Shown one piece after another: positions 22,180 to 33,953 of a stretch of 64,000 bases of DNA. The position numbers and the translations under genes are program-made. Numbering within the stretch: position 1 is the stretch's first letter; every line of letters begins with the position of its first letter. The notes beneath the pieces were generated by a model. It had not been told where the DNA came from and did not search any database. It worked only from the letters and a program-made list of their open reading frames with translations. This stretch comes from Flectonema sp. DT1601 (taxonomy: Eukaryota; Euglenozoa; Diplonemea; Diplonemida; Diplonemidae): positions 62,001 through 126,000 of the forward strand of contig OZ025845.1 of NCBI GenBank assembly GCA_964019425.1, in the 5' to 3' direction.

Positions 22180-24685
22180 GGGACATAAAGGGGCTGATTA
22201 TGACATTAATATTGATTGCACCCGTTGGTTTTAAGCGGCCCTGTAAAAAAAAAAAAATAAAAAAAAAGAAAAAGAAAAATGAAATTTGGAACATGAGAAA
22301 AAAAAAAAAAAAAAAAAAAAAAAACTTGATGACAATATGGTATCAAGTTCTTCCAAATAAAGAAACATTAAAATATTATTTTTGTTGTAACTTGTCAATA
22401 AACAAATCCTTAGAACTTAAAAAAGAAACGAAAAAAAAAAAAAAAAAAATGAAAACCAAAATCCCAGTTCAATCTGACTCTTCAGAAGTTGCTTGTATTC
22501 TTTTTTTAACAAAATCGCGTAGCCGTGCTCAGTTTCTTCGACAAACAGGCTACTTGGCATTTAACGCTACACAACACAACACATTAAATTTCACATCAAA
22601 ACCGTTCTATCAATCGTCCCCGACAACAGTCTAGACCTCGTAAGGCCACTTATCGCTTATAAGTTAATTTATTTTTTATAAAAAATATAACAAAAAAAGG
22701 ATGAAAGAAACAATTCAATGAGGTGGTGGTGCAAATCTTTTTATCACATTTTTTTAAAAAAAGAAAAAAACAAGAAAAAAAAGAAAAAAGAAAAAAAAGG
22801 CCAATGCAAAAAATGCAAGCGAAAAACTGTGAGATTCTTGATTTTCTTCGATAGGGAAACGAACTCGTTTGTCAAAGGCCGATCGTATCAAAAAAACAAT
22901 TCATATGAATATTACAACAAAGTATCGTTTCAGTATTGCGACACTGTATAACCTTATAAAGTCATTTCTTTTTTTTTTTTTTTCCACCCACTTTTTTTTT
23001 GAGAGGGGGGGGTTCCAAGATTTTGAAAAAAATATAAAAAGAAAAAAAAAAGTCATCACTTTATAGCTGGAAAATGAAAAAAAAAAAGACAACAAAAAAA
23101 CAATTCAATAAAAAGTTTGAACGACGAGGACTTATAATAATAAAAGTTGAATCATGAACATCCCTCAGTCATTTCTAACAGAACTATTCTCTGAGTAGCA
23201 TCTGACGTGGGTTGTGGCCACCAGACTCACTACATGGAAGGCTTAACAAATAATAATATAACGGTGATCAACTTGAGTAGAAAAGATAAAAAGGAGGTTT
23301 TTATGTTTTTTTATGTGTTGACTTCACAATAATAAATAAGAAAAAAAGAAAAAAAAAAAAAAAAAAACTCAACAAGAGCCGTGTGGATGAACAATATTAG
23401 TCACCTCATTCTCTGGAGAGATGACCCTACGACTCTCATTTTTTTTTTTTTTTTTTTTTTTTTTCCCCGAAGTGAGCATCATCACTTCTCATCCTCCCTC
23501 CTCTTCAACAGATCGCTAGTTACAAAGCAATAAAAAAAAAAAAATAAATAAAAATATCTACCTGAAAGGTCAGTTGACTTATAATCAGTGCATAACCATG
23601 CACCAATGATAGCAACATAGGGAGGCCTAATCAGAGACAGCGACTAGGCTCTAGCTGCAAGCAGCAGTCTGCATTCTACATATCGGTTGTTGTTGTTGTT
23701 TTTTTTTTCTTTTTAAGAAAAAACAATTTTTTCCTTCGACGGACAGCGGGGGGGGGGACTGACCATTATTAAAAATTGCATTGAAAAAAATATAAATAAA
23801 AATATCATAACAGAAAGGGAAAATTTATTTTCTTTTTCAAGGAAAGCAGAGAACAAAAAAAATAAGGAATTTTTTTTTTCCTTGAAGTAAATTGACTACT
23901 GAAATAAAGTAATACGAAAAAAAAAAAAAAAAAAGAGAGCGCAAGTGAAAAAAAGAAGTTCCTCCTTTCTTCTCGATTCACATCACAGGAAGAAAGGGAA
24001 TGAGGCATAAATAGAAAAAAATAAAAATAGAAAAACAGCATGTAAGCTAAAACGAGTCGAAGCGAATTGGTTGCCGTTCCTCTCTGAGAACGTCAACCAA
24101 AAATACAGACCTACCAAATTAGGTTATTAACTTACTGATGACATAGGCAAATAGAAAAAAAAACAGGTTCGTCATTCATGTTTTGAGCAGCAATAGACGG
24201 CTGGTAGACGTTTGACCTGAAAATACTTTTTTATTATTTTTTTTTTTTTTTGATTGTGCACATGGGTATACCCCAAGCCAAAAACTCAATGTTGCCACCG
24301 TGGGGACCGCAAGCATGTAGATTATAGTGGTGAAGAAGAAACAAAAAAAAAAAAAAAAAAGAATTCATCCTTGTTTTAAGTGAAACAAGTCTCGTATTTT
24401 TTTTTTTTTTTTTTTTTTTTTTGGTTTGTAAAAAAACCTCCCACGATACAAACAACTGATGTGATATTTATATAAATATATATTTATTAAGAAATATCTA
24501 TCAAACATTTGTTTTTTTTTTTGCCAACAAAAAAAAAAAAAAAAAAAAAGCCATTATACCATAGCCTAATATTTATATTTGTTGGCTGAAATGCATCAAA
24601 GCCTTAATATAATATAAAAAAAAAAAAACATCAGTCGTCGATCGAATTGAAATTGGTCGCCAAAATGCTGTTTTGTCGATTCAAC

Positions 24686-27523
24686 TCAAACCGAAAGTGG
24701 TGATCGAAGAGCAGGTGGCATGTGAGACAGCTGAATATCAAACCTTGAGCGAGCTACATCATCGAGTTTAGGAGATATCAGTTCCGGAGGTGATAAGACG
24801 CCAACACTTGTAGCAGCTCTTCCTGTTGTTGGATGAGCTTGATAAGCATGATATAGTAATTCAGCAACAGGACCAGGTTGAGAATGTGATCTTATCATTC
24901 TGAAGTATTCTGTTGGTGTTTTTCCAGTTAATGAAACCGTGTCATCAATGTACTGAGTGAGTCTGTTTGCGACCATTCTCGGGATGTCTTCAGCTCTCAA
25001 TGCGTTTAACGCATCTAAACCAGCAACTAATTGTCCCTGTTTAACCATTGACCAAGCCTTGTCGTATATTGATTCAGTTCTGCTTTCAGTCATAGTGTAC
25101 ATCCATTCTCCTGCACGGTCAGCAGCAGCATCGCGACCAACCAGGTAGGCTGCTTGGATTTTCTTACCTAAAGTATTCTTTAGAATGTCAACTGGAACAG
25201 ATGCAAAAGCTCCTTTAATATCATCATCAGTGCGAGAACAGATTATGATGTCGAGACCAATCTCTCTGGCAGTCTGTTGAAGGTCTTTTGAAACAGTCAT
25301 AATGCGTCCAAGTGTTGCGGGACTCTTCATTCCAGGGCAACCAAGATTACCAGCCAGTGTTGATCCCGAAGCAATACCAACAACTAGTGTAAGGTCATCA
25401 CCGAATCCACGATGGTCTTTCTCAAATGTTTGCATTCTATCTCTTACTTTAATAGAATACTGAACAGCCTTAGTTGATGCCGCAGGACATGTTAAAAGTC
25501 CACCAAAACTAACGTCAACAGTATCTCCAACAAATCTTTCAACGAGACCTCTTTCAAACTTTACATCTTGAATAGCGCAGTGTAAGAATGCACCGTGAAC
25601 ATCAACAATCAATTGAGCATCTCTATTCCCATGAGCGAATCTTTCCCAATCACGTAGACCAACTGTGACATGAGCTGCACTCTTTCTTCTGGATAGATGA
25701 AGAGAGAGAGCAGTTTGCTGTCCAGCCATTCTCTTTGAATAAACTGATGTCGCAGTTCTTGATGACGAAGAAGCGACATCCCATCTGTTAGGTGGTTTTT
25801 TATAAGTTGCGGATCCGAGTCCAGATTCAATTGGAGTTCTGGTGCCTCTGCTGCTCATACTTCCGCGACCACCGATAGTGACGGTGTCGGCTTCGGATTC
25901 ATCAGACGTGTTGTCGGTTCGATCTACAACAGCTTGAGGCATGTATTGACGGTATTCTTTCATAGCTTCTAACATTAGTTTAAAACTTGCCTGCATTGAA
26001 CGTACTTCTGATAGGAATGATGGAGTCTTGTGATCGTTGACGTCTTCAAGACGAAGCTCACCAACGATTCCCATATCATCCGATAAGATCTCAAGAGGCT
26101 TTGTTAAGTAAGCAGTCGCTATGATTGATAATATTATTAATAAAGCTGCTATCCCAAAGATCACACAGTACAATACAATTCTACCGATGTTTAAATCGTA
26201 ATCAATGTCTTTGTTACTTTCTGTTATCGCAATTTCAGCTGCGAGTTTTCTCTGTCTTGTTGCTCCAACCACGTGGTCTTTTAAAATTAATATATTAATC
26301 CACCAATTAAGATTAAACTGATCTTCTAACTTATTAGTAAGTAGAAAGTACTCGGTTGCTGTTCCGTTGATTTCAATTGTGATCTCATCGGCGGCTTTGG
26401 ATTGGCGTTGACGGTTGCTTGCGGTAATGAAAGGATCTCCTCCGAAAGAAACTTGAGAGTACAAATTAATGCAAGATTTTCTGATGACTTCATCAGTTAC
26501 GACAGTACAGTGAATTGGATGAGAAATATTTACGATTCCTCTTCCACTAAATAATGGATCAATTGCCTCTTTCTGTTCAGTTGCTAACCCGTGACTGACT
26601 CCAGCAGTAGTCCCTAAGACTTCAGCATTTCCATCAACAGTAAAGATCCTTTCATGATCTCCCGCAACCTGAGATTTCAAAAAACTATTCACTCCCGCCA
26701 AGTTAAACCCCGCAACGACAGCACCAACTGGCTTTCCGTCTTTTGATATCCCCTTCGGTATCAGGTCGTATCCCAATGAAAGAAGAACTCCAGTATAACT
26801 AGCAAACCCAATAGAAGGGGTCCACGCTGGTTTATTAATAGGAAGAGCTAAACTAAAAGTGATTGGACTCATTTCTGAAGGATCTAATGGAGAGGGGCAT
26901 TCACCAGATCCTTTTCCAGTGAAATTAAATGCGATTTCAGCGAAGTTGCATGGTTCATTTGGATAAAATCCTCCTCTGAGGGGTTGTAAAGTTCCAGCTG
27001 TACCAGCTGAAGGAGGTCCTTGAGCTCTAATTAAAGTCGTACTGTTGATATGTTTATATCCAAGTTGAGTATTCAGATCTAATGCTCTGCTGTTGTCACC
27101 AACTACGTAACCAATGCCTGGTTCGATTAGGATTTGCGCAAAAACAGATATGTCGAATTTTGCCCACACAGCAGCAACCATGTGATCCATGTGAGAGTAT
27201 GCATCTAAGTTTGCTGCTTGTTCTGGAGGAATGCTTTGAACAGCGAGTGCTAGACTTCCGTGTGCTTGTCTAACTGAATCAAGCAGACCGTCGATGACTG
27301 CTTTTATCTTTTCTGATTTCTGTGTTAGCATTTGATTTGTCATTTCAACAAGATTAGTCTCTCCAGAATCAAAACAATTATTTATTGACTTGTCCTGTTG
27401 TTTCTTCGTAGAACTCAGAGCGTTATCAGTTGTAACCACAGCAATCACTACCGTAGTAGTAACAGTTGTGAGTATGCAGGTCACCATAGCGATGATGGCA
27501 ACACTTTTTAAAGAGAGACTCAT
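24686..27523 (-). CDS. Receptor-type class III nucleotide cyclase-like protein B
   Basis: A 945-residue paralogue of protein A. The frame is open upstream to 27661, but I chose the ATG at 27523. It aligns with the start of protein A, begins MSLSLKSVAII just before the first membrane segment (about 5-30), and follows a TTAACAG acceptor-like site by 26 bases. The outside part contains GAVVAGFNLAGVNSFL and HERIFTVDGNAEVLG, dCache-like strands, plus several cysteines. A second membrane segment (447-471), a HAMP-like region, YRQYMPQ (524-530) and a class III cyclase-like domain (about 614-794) follow. Metal-type aspartates are D625 (GLRDW) and D667 (VGDTVDVSFGG). The block after GNLGCPGMKSPATLG lacks the usual Asn and Arg of active cyclases (it reads GRIMTVSKDL), as in protein A. 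Likely a sensor that makes, or formerly made, cyclic nucleotide at the membrane. Confidence 0.85.
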   Translation of the reverse strand: MSLSLKSVAIIAMVTCILTTVTTTVVIAVVTTDNALSSTKKQQDKSINNCFDSGETNLVEMTNQMLTQKSEKIKAVIDGLLDSVRQAHGSLALAVQSIPPEQAANLDAYSHMDHMVAAVWAKFDISVFAQILIEPGIGYVVGDNSRALDLNTQLGYKHINSTTLIRAQGPPSAGTAGTLQPLRGGFYPNEPCNFAEIAFNFTGKGSGECPSPLDPSEMSPITFSLALPINKPAWTPSIGFASYTGVLLSLGYDLIPKGISKDGKPVGAVVAGFNLAGVNSFLKSQVAGDHERIFTVDGNAEVLGTTAGVSHGLATEQKEAIDPLFSGRGIVNISHPIHCTVVTDEVIRKSCINLYSQVSFGGDPFITASNRQRQSKAADEITIEINGTATEYFLLTNKLEDQFNLNWWINILILKDHVVGATRQRKLAAEIAITESNKDIDYDLNIGRIVLYCVIFGIAALLIILSIIATAYLTKPLEILSDDMGIVGELRLEDVNDHKTPSFLSEVRSMQASFKLMLEAMKEYRQYMPQAVVDRTDNTSDESEADTVTIGGRGSMSSRGTRTPIESGLGSATYKKPPNRWDVASSSSRTATSVYSKRMAGQQTALSLHLSRRKSAAHVTVGLRDWERFAHGNRDAQLIVDVHGAFLHCAIQDVKFERGLVERFVGDTVDVSFGGLLTCPAASTKAVQYSIKVRDRMQTFEKDHRGFGDDLTLVVGIASGSTLAGNLGCPGMKSPATLGRIMTVSKDLQQTAREIGLDIIICSRTDDDIKGAFASVPVDILKNTLGKKIQAAYLVGRDAAADRAGEWMYTMTESRTESIYDKAWSMVKQGQLVAGLDALNALRAEDIPRMVANRLTQYIDDTVSLTGKTPTEYFRMIRSHSQPGPVAELLYHAYQAHPTTGRAATSVGVLSPPELISPKLDDVARSRFDIQLSHMPPALRSPLSV

Positions 27524-27940
27524 CTTTTTTATTCTCTCCTTTAATATTCCTGTTAACGATGATGGATTAAAATAACAATACCAAAAAAAACTAGGATAAC
27601 CCAAAAAACTGACGCACTTCACTGTGATTATTTTTTTTCCGAAAAAACCTGAGAGAAGCAAAAAATAATTTTTTTTTTTAATTTTGTGAAAAATACTCCG
27701 CCAGAGATGATTTCGATATATTTCTACAAAAAAACCATTCAGATCAGCAGCCTTATATTTTGTTGATCGCAGCTAGTTTTACTGGCGCACAGGGAAATAG
27801 ATAACATGACAATAATAAATAACGGCTCTTAATCTGAATAGTTTCTTCTCCGACTTAGTCGGTGCAAAAAAAAAAAAAAAAAAAAAAACCTAACTTTACT
27901 GCTGCACTAACCAGGTGCAGTGTTTTATCCTTCGGTAGTA
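27524..27940. other. Intergenic spacer upstream of cyclase-like gene B
   Basis: Holds the acceptor-like TTAACAG near 27550 and one full copy of repeat family 2. Nothing else is recognised. Confidence 0.6.
27733..27888 (+). repeat. Repeat family 2, copy b (poly(A)-tailed structured repeat)
   Basis: Starts AACCATTCAGAT (27733-27744) and contains the nearly complementary ATCTGAATAGTT (27832-27843), giving a ~12-bp closing stem over ~85 bases. A perfect hairpin CCGAC-TTA-GTCGG follows, then GTGC and 23 A residues (27866-27888). The order and both stems are shared with the 33954 copy. It looks like a retroposed copy of a small folded RNA. Confidence 0.7.
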
Positions 27941-28597
27941 TCAAGGTTTGTTATTGTTTTGTTTCATAAGTTTGTAGACTCTTCTGAGATGAACCCATCT
28001 CTCTGCTCCACAGTGACTAGAACACCAGGGTAGAACACACTTTTCACAAAATAGGTTGCAATTAAGAAGCTTTCCAACCAAGTGTAACGACCCGAGTATC
28101 CTAGCACCCTTTGGAAGTTTCTCAAGAATAAAAGAAGAATAAGACGTCAACGCAATGTAAAGAAGAGATGCGAGTCCACAACATCTTTCTACAGGAAGAC
28201 AAATTAATTCCTTCGCTTGATTCTGATATATTGAATCACTATTCATAATAAACGCAAAGGCTCCACAGTACAATCTAGCAAAGCTTCCCTTTGCTAATTT
28301 AAAGAATAAATAAACATCAAGAAGAGTCGTATCTGACTCGTAGAAAGATCTATAAGTCAGCTCTGGTGTTATTGTTGTAATTAGTTCTGAATTTTTCATT
28401 AGTCCAACTGGCCAGAGAAGTTGAAGCGCGTTGTTAACATCTCGTTCTTGTTGTTTAGCAATCTGCTTTCCGCAATGTCTCATAAAATTCATCACTCCAT
28501 CATCACTAAATGTTGTTAAGTCATAAATATATTTTAAAAGGTTCACGACGGCTGGTGACTCTGATTCCAGTTGTCGAATTACTTCAGCTGATTGCAT
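27941..28597 (-). CDS. Small protein with a degenerate MYND-like zinc-finger end
   Basis: 218 residues, from an ATG 13 bases after AAAAACAG. Most of the protein looks alpha-helical and is not recognised. The C-terminus reads CEKCVLPWCSSHCGAERWVH (about 184-203). This matches the second half of a MYND finger (Cys-Ser-x-x-Cys ... Trp-x-x-His), but the final Cys is replaced and the first half is compressed. MYND fingers usually bind short proline-rich peptides in regulatory proteins; here zinc binding is doubtful. It lies about 400 bases upstream of cyclase-like gene B on the same strand. No membrane segment or signal peptide is clear. Confidence 0.6.
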   Translation of the reverse strand: MQSAEVIRQLESESPAVVNLLKYIYDLTTFSDDGVMNFMRHCGKQIAKQQERDVNNALQLLWPVGLMKNSELITTITPELTYRSFYESDTTLLDVYLFFKLAKGSFARLYCGAFAFIMNSDSIYQNQAKELICLPVERCCGLASLLYIALTSYSSFILEKLPKGARILGSLHLVGKLLNCNLFCEKCVLPWCSSHCGAERWVHLRRVYKLMKQNNNKP

Positions 28598-29679
28598 TCA
28601 AAATCTTCACCTGTTTTTGATAATTAAGAAAGTTTGTTAATATTTACTTCTGTGTTTTATAAAGATTTCATAATTGTAAAACATGTTTGATTTAATCATC
28701 TTGTTGTACCTGAATCGAAATGACATAATTATAAACTGTGACCCTGATTCATAATATCAGCAACGCAAATAATCTTCACACAGCTCCCCACTTACAATAA
28801 ACTATGGATGGGGGCTCAGGACAAGTGTGTGTGAGTAGAGATGTAAGTGAAGATGAAGGTTTCCATGAGAGTTTACTAGTTTTTTTTTTTTTTTTTTTTT
28901 TTTGTTCACTTTTTTTTTTCTCCATTTTTCAGTTCTGATTTCATTAACTAGATTGTGTGCCTTCAATGTGGCAGCAGCGGCACTATAGAAACAAAGTAAT
29001 ATTGTTATTATTATTATTATTTTTTTTTTAAAAAAAAAAAATGCACAAAACTGTAATCAAGATAGGATTGTAAGCTAGAAAAGATTACACTTTACTGCCG
29101 ACATTCTGATAACCCTCTGACGGGGTTTAGTTTGGAAAATAAATAAAAAAAGCACAGGACAGGCAGAGAAACGGGATGTGGGGAAAAAAAGATTTTTAAA
29201 AAAAAATCAGATAATTCTCTCACTGTCCAAACTATAGAAGTTGACAAAGGCGTTAGTTTACCGTAGTTTCAGTAAAATTTTTTTTTATTCTGAAAAAATC
29301 TGACGTCAAAGGTAGTAACTTGATGCGGAAAGGGGGAAAAAAACAAAGGTCCTGCCTATAACAAGAAGGACACAACTCGGAATAAAAAACAGCTTTTTTT
29401 TTTTTTTTTTTTGAAATTCTGAATGCGTGTATTTAAAGGCAAAATAATCCACTTTTTGTGGTATTTCAACTTAACAACGCATGAGTACTAGATTTTTTTC
29501 TCTTTTTTTTTTTTTTTTTTGCACATAAAAAAATTTGACACCATTTGTCAAAAAAAAATAAAATAAAAAAAAGTAAAGTAAGACATATTTTGTCTTTTTT
29601 TTTTTTGTTCGCACCAACATCAGCACAAACTGACGTTTAGAAGAGAGGCAAAAAAAAGGCTGAGTTGCTTAATGTTGTA

Positions 29680-29739
29680 GGGTTAACTGTTCGAGTTTGT
29701 ACGTAAAATACAAATGTTTTGTATCATAAACAACATAAC
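29680..29739. repeat. Repeat family 3, copy b
   Basis: Reads GGGTTAACTGTTCGAGTTTG, then TACGTAAAATACAAATG, TTTTGTATCATAAA and CAACATAAC. It differs from the 19.7-kb copy at only a few positions. Flanking direct repeats are not evident here. Confidence 0.55.
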
Positions 29740-30128
29740 GATAATTTAACATTAGTTCTGAGATACAGTGACTTGTAGGGGGGAGAGTTTTTTAGATCTA
29801 GAAAGACGGACTGCAATAAATCAATAGAAATTTTTCAGCAGTTTTTTCAGCTGCTGAATCCCAAATCATAAGATTAGAAATAAATAGCAGTAAGTAGTAG
29901 CAAGGGGAGATCGACGACTCTTTGACAAAATGTAAGAGAAATAGAAAAAGAGAAGAAAAAAAACACAGTAACAAACTTAGGGTATTGATACAAAAATTTA
30001 ATATCAGGTACTTGACTGAAATTATATTGATTTTTGTAAAAAACAAATTACAAAATCCCATTTGTATCGTATATAAACATTAAAAAAAAAAAAAAAACGA
30101 TAATTCAACAAATCTGTTTAGGGATACA

Positions 30129-30192
30129 GTAAACTATACTGATTGCCTAACTTAGCCTTTTTTTTGAAGTAACTACCAGGTTTCGAGAATAC
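30129..30192. repeat. Repeat family 4, copy b
   Basis: Same block order as 5405-5483: CTAACTTAGC, a short T run, GAAGTAACTACCAGG and TTTCGAGAAT. Confidence 0.45.
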
Positions 30193-30786
30193 CCCGCTAG
30201 TAAGTCAGTCAAGTATCGAGTCTGAATTACCCCCTCGAGTTGGCAAGTCTGAAATGTAGTTACTTATAAATTATTTAGTAGGAATTTATTAGCAAAAATA
30301 ATTAGAGACTTGAGTCCCCTTAGCTGGGACAATGATATTGCATTAAATGACAACAGTCAAAAAGCACTATTTTTTTGGGGGAGAAAGTTAGAATAAAAAA
30401 AAAAAAAAAATACACACACAAAAATATGCAAAGCCGCTAGAAAATAATTGCTGGGTAGGCCTCTAGTCGAGATCTAACACAAACTTTCATACTTTTACAA
30501 TGTTGAGGAAAAAAATTGTCACCAAAACTGACTCTTGGGAATTCACATGTTTGCCATTAAAATCTTTTTTTTTTTTTCTTTGTATTAACACACACGCTCT
30601 CAGTGTGCCTTGTTTAAAAGAAGTAAATTGGCAAAACTTGTGTATAAGTCGTCTATAGGGGACAACGTGATTTCAATACGATTAGGGGGAAAAAAAAAAA
30701 AAAAAAAAATGGAAACAACGACCCGCAGCCGTTTATCATCGTGATGCTGAACAGATCGGTTACAATTTTTGTTGGGACTCAAGTGG

Positions 30787-30863
30787 AAAGGGAAAAGAAA
30801 AAGCGCAACTGACACTCGTCAGTTGCGCTGTCATTTCCCTTTCTAGTAGTGCAAAAAAAAAAA
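30787..30863 (+). ncRNA. Strong hairpin followed by GTGC and poly(A)
   Basis: A perfect 12-bp stem (AGCGCAACTGAC 30802-30813 with GTCAGTTGCGCT 30818-30829, loop ACTC) sits inside an outer pair AAAGGGAAA (30787-30795) and TTTCCCTTT (30834-30842). It is followed by TAGTAGTGC and 13 A residues, the same GTGC-poly(A) ending as repeat family 2. Could be a small structured RNA, a retroposed copy of one, or a foldback element. Only the structure is observed. Confidence 0.4.
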
Positions 30864-31006
30864 AATGAAGGGAATAATTATGAAAAAAAAAAAAAAAAAA
30901 TGTAATTTGAAAATCGCGAAAAACGAATTTCAATAAAAAAAAAAAACCAATGCGGAATGACATAATAAAAGAAAGTTAACCAATTTAAATATGCATCGTA
31001 TCATGG

Positions 31007-31032
31007 GTCAACTGTACCACTGTACAGTTGAC
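31007..31032. repeat. Perfect 11-bp inverted repeat
   Basis: GTCAACTGTAC, loop CACT, GTACAGTTGAC. It shares the CAACTG ... CAGTTG core and a 4-base loop with the hairpin at 30802-30829, about 180 bases away. Confidence 0.6.
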
Positions 31033-31383
31033 TACAAGGCAATGCTAGTATGGGTAGTTAGGCAACCACTCTGCAAATGTCGTAAAAGAGACTTTACATC
31101 ATCTGTAAGGACTTGTCAAAAAAACATATAAAAATAGTTTATTAAAAATAATAACGATGGCTTATACCTATACCTTTGTTTGGATCATATAAGGAAAAGT
31201 TTTTTTTTTTTTTTAATAATTTTAACAAAAATAACACAAACACGCTAGCGGCCATCCGAAGAAGTGTTGGGAAAGAGACAAACAACCCTCATATAGCAGA
31301 TAGTGGCCACCAGGTTAACGTCTGATTGCCTGTCGTGTCATAGAAAAAAAAGACACCACGCCCTACGAAACAGAAAAACAGGG

Positions 31384-31401
31384 GAGAGAGAGAGAGAGAG
31401 A
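31384..31401. repeat. (GA)n microsatellite
   Basis: About nine GA units. Confidence 0.9.
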
Positions 31402-33646
31402 AATATGTGATATGACAATACAATCAACAAGAAGAGACGACTAAAATACTACTTTAAAAAAAAAAAAAAAAAAAAACGCAAGAGTGGACTTTTCACCTTA
31501 CGGAAAAAAAAAAAGAAGCAGCAGTTACGTCTCCAACAATAGTAAATATAAATTTAACTTAAAATTGATAAAACTGATATAAATAGTGAGCGTCACTAAC
31601 GAGAACTATAGTCAAAAAAAAGGAACAGAAAAAGTAAATCGAAAGATAGTTTAAATAGAAAAAAAAAAAGAAGATGAGATTTTAAAACAACACTTTGACA
31701 ATATAAACATGCTGTTGTTTGCTTTTAAAGGCAAATATTATCTTTTTTTATCGATAATTCGCTTTTTTTTTTTTTTTTTTTTTTTTTTTTCCCGTCTTCA
31801 TTTAAAAAAAAATAGAAAAAAGAATTTGGCTTTAATTTAAAACTATACAGAAAATAGTAATATAACACTTTGTTGATGTTTTTTTATTTGTGTCACGAAA
31901 CTCGTGAACCGACTTAAACTGATAAAGCTAAAGGAGGTTTACGTGTGCTGCCCAACATTCTTTTTTCGTTCTTACAATAGTTGTTAAATGCAAAAAATAA
32001 AAACTGCAATTATTAAAACTTATTATGAAAACCCCAACAAGGTCGAAAAAAAAAAACTTTTTTTTTAAGAAGATGTACAGCGAACAATCAGCTTTTTGAG
32101 TATTGCTTGCTGTTTTTTTGTGTGCTTTTTTTTTAACGAGTTTAATAATAACATTAATATTATTCTAAAAAGACGCAACAAATAGACGAATTCTAAAATA
32201 ATGTGACTACCGAATAACGTAGAATGTGTGAGTTAGAAAGGATAAGCTAGTAGTATTTGTTTATTGAATCCAAACGTTGCCGTATATTATGAGTGCTCCA
32301 CTCACAGCAACAAGAGGACCCAATTGCATTCAGCTGAAGGAATGCAGTATAATTAATAAGAAAACAAACCTTCAGCTTAAAACTCAAAAAAAACTAAGGA
32401 TAAAAAAAGTTAATATCGGCTGTTCTCTGATGAGGGGAAATAATAAAAAAAAAAATGTTTGAAAATTATAAGTAGCGTTGCTCTTCGCCAACTCGAAATT
32501 GGAAAGAAAAATAAGTAAGTAAGTAAGTGATGATGATAATGATAATGCACTGAGTGACACCTTCATTTTTTTTTTAATCCAGAGTGCTGAAAACACTAAT
32601 TTCCGCCTTTGCTAATTTTTTCAGCTAAGGCGTATAAAGAAAACAAATTGACAGTCTGCTCCCCTTTTTTTTTTTTTTTTTTTTTTTTCCCCAAGGAAAA
32701 AATTCAATATTCAAAATTTAAAGACAGGCAGGTCCGAAATAATCACAACATAACTTCAGGAGCAGCCTGGAATTATCCCAAAAAAACGCAAGGCAGAAAA
32801 ATCATCAAAAGTACGTTCGAGGGTCAATACGGAACAAAGCATAAGAACTCACTGACAGTATACAACTCCTCATTATTATACAGTGACTAATAAAACAAGG
32901 AATAAAGTGGAAAAAGAGAAAAAAAAGAAGAAAAAAAAGGAAAAAAAAGAGTGAATAGCTATCAACTGGTCATTAAGATTAGTTTTCCTCAAAAATTTGG
33001 AAGTTTTTTTTTCTCCAGATGCGAAAAAAAAAAAAAAATAAAAAAACTAAAACAGTAAATGAAAAATCGTTTGGCTATTCTTCCCTTTTTTTTAATTTCT
33101 TTTCTTTTTTTTTTTTTTTTTTTATTCCTTTTTTTTTTTTTTTTTTTTTTCACTGTTTTGAAAAAAACAAAATATATATTTTTTTAGCAAGAGCTTCAAC
33201 TGTATCCATCAGAGAATCTCTCTGAGAAAGTGATCCCTGAGAGTAATGACAAAATAATTGGCAACACCCAAAAGGTTCATCAACTTGTAAAGCAAGAACG
33301 AAGAAGAACAACAAACAAAAAAAAGAAAATATCTACATCATTGAAATGATCTTTCATCACAAGCATCAGACTTGGCAACTCTACCTACTTTTTCTCGCAA
33401 TTTTTTTTTTTTTTTTTTGATACGGGGGACAAAAAAAACTTCTTCTTCACTATCAGCACTCTGTATTAAATTAATGTAATGTAAGCGAACCTGATTGGCG
33501 ACGTCCAAATACGTTGGAGTACTTTTTCACACTACGAGAGGACTGTGATGGTATATAATAATCAAAAGAGAAAAGAACAAAAACTAAAATACAGATTGAA
33601 GTAATCACCCAAATCTTGCTGAAATCGTAGCAGCGATCTGAGACAA

Positions 33647-33683
<37 letters not shown>

Positions 33684-33953
33684 CTAACACTGCCACCACC
33701 AACAGAGTTCTACACAAACAGGGTAAAATAAAATAAATAAAAAAGTAACAAAACTTACAGTACCTCTCTTCTTATCTCTGTCATAAATAGACTTTTTTTT
33801 TCATTTTCTTTTTTTTTTTCCCCTTACAATATTGGTAAAAACATTTAGACCATGTGCCTTAAAAAACAATTAAACTGACTGAGGCAGCCCTGCTTAATTA
33901 CAACCAACTAACGAGTCGGAATTTAAACATTAGGGAAACTAAAGAAAAAAAAA

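Larger units (their letters stand above)
14416..24685. other. Gene-poor region between the two cyclase-like genes
   Basis: About 10 kb without a supportable gene. Just upstream of the 14415 start the minus strand reads GTAAGT, about 20 A/T-rich bases, then TTCCTCAG directly before AATG. This could be a very short intron or a trans-splice acceptor. The rest is dominated by A or T runs up to about 30 bases. Embedded features listed separately are a T6A minisatellite, a SINE-like element, a 57-bp repeat, a possible structured RNA and a poly(A)-tailed repeat. Longer open frames, such as 22200-22634 on the plus strand, are Lys-rich translations of poly(A). Confidence 0.6.

Noticed and set aside
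22140-22180. Resemblance of the CCGACTTAGTCGGTGC hairpin to a tracrRNA end
   Set aside because: Short stem similarity only. The element is a dispersed poly(A)-tailed repeat in eukaryotic DNA with no Cas gene or repeat array.
22200-22634. 144-codon Lys-rich plus-strand frame
   Set aside because: Made of poly(A) runs and A/T-rich DNA, with no domain and strong composition bias. The same holds for the Phe-rich frames at 323-727, 9961-10284, 15574-15948, 16079-16387 and 37922-38239.
27524-27661. Upstream start (MLLSGFFG...) for cyclase-like protein B
   Set aside because: The paralogue has no such extension, and an acceptor-like TTAACAG lies between.
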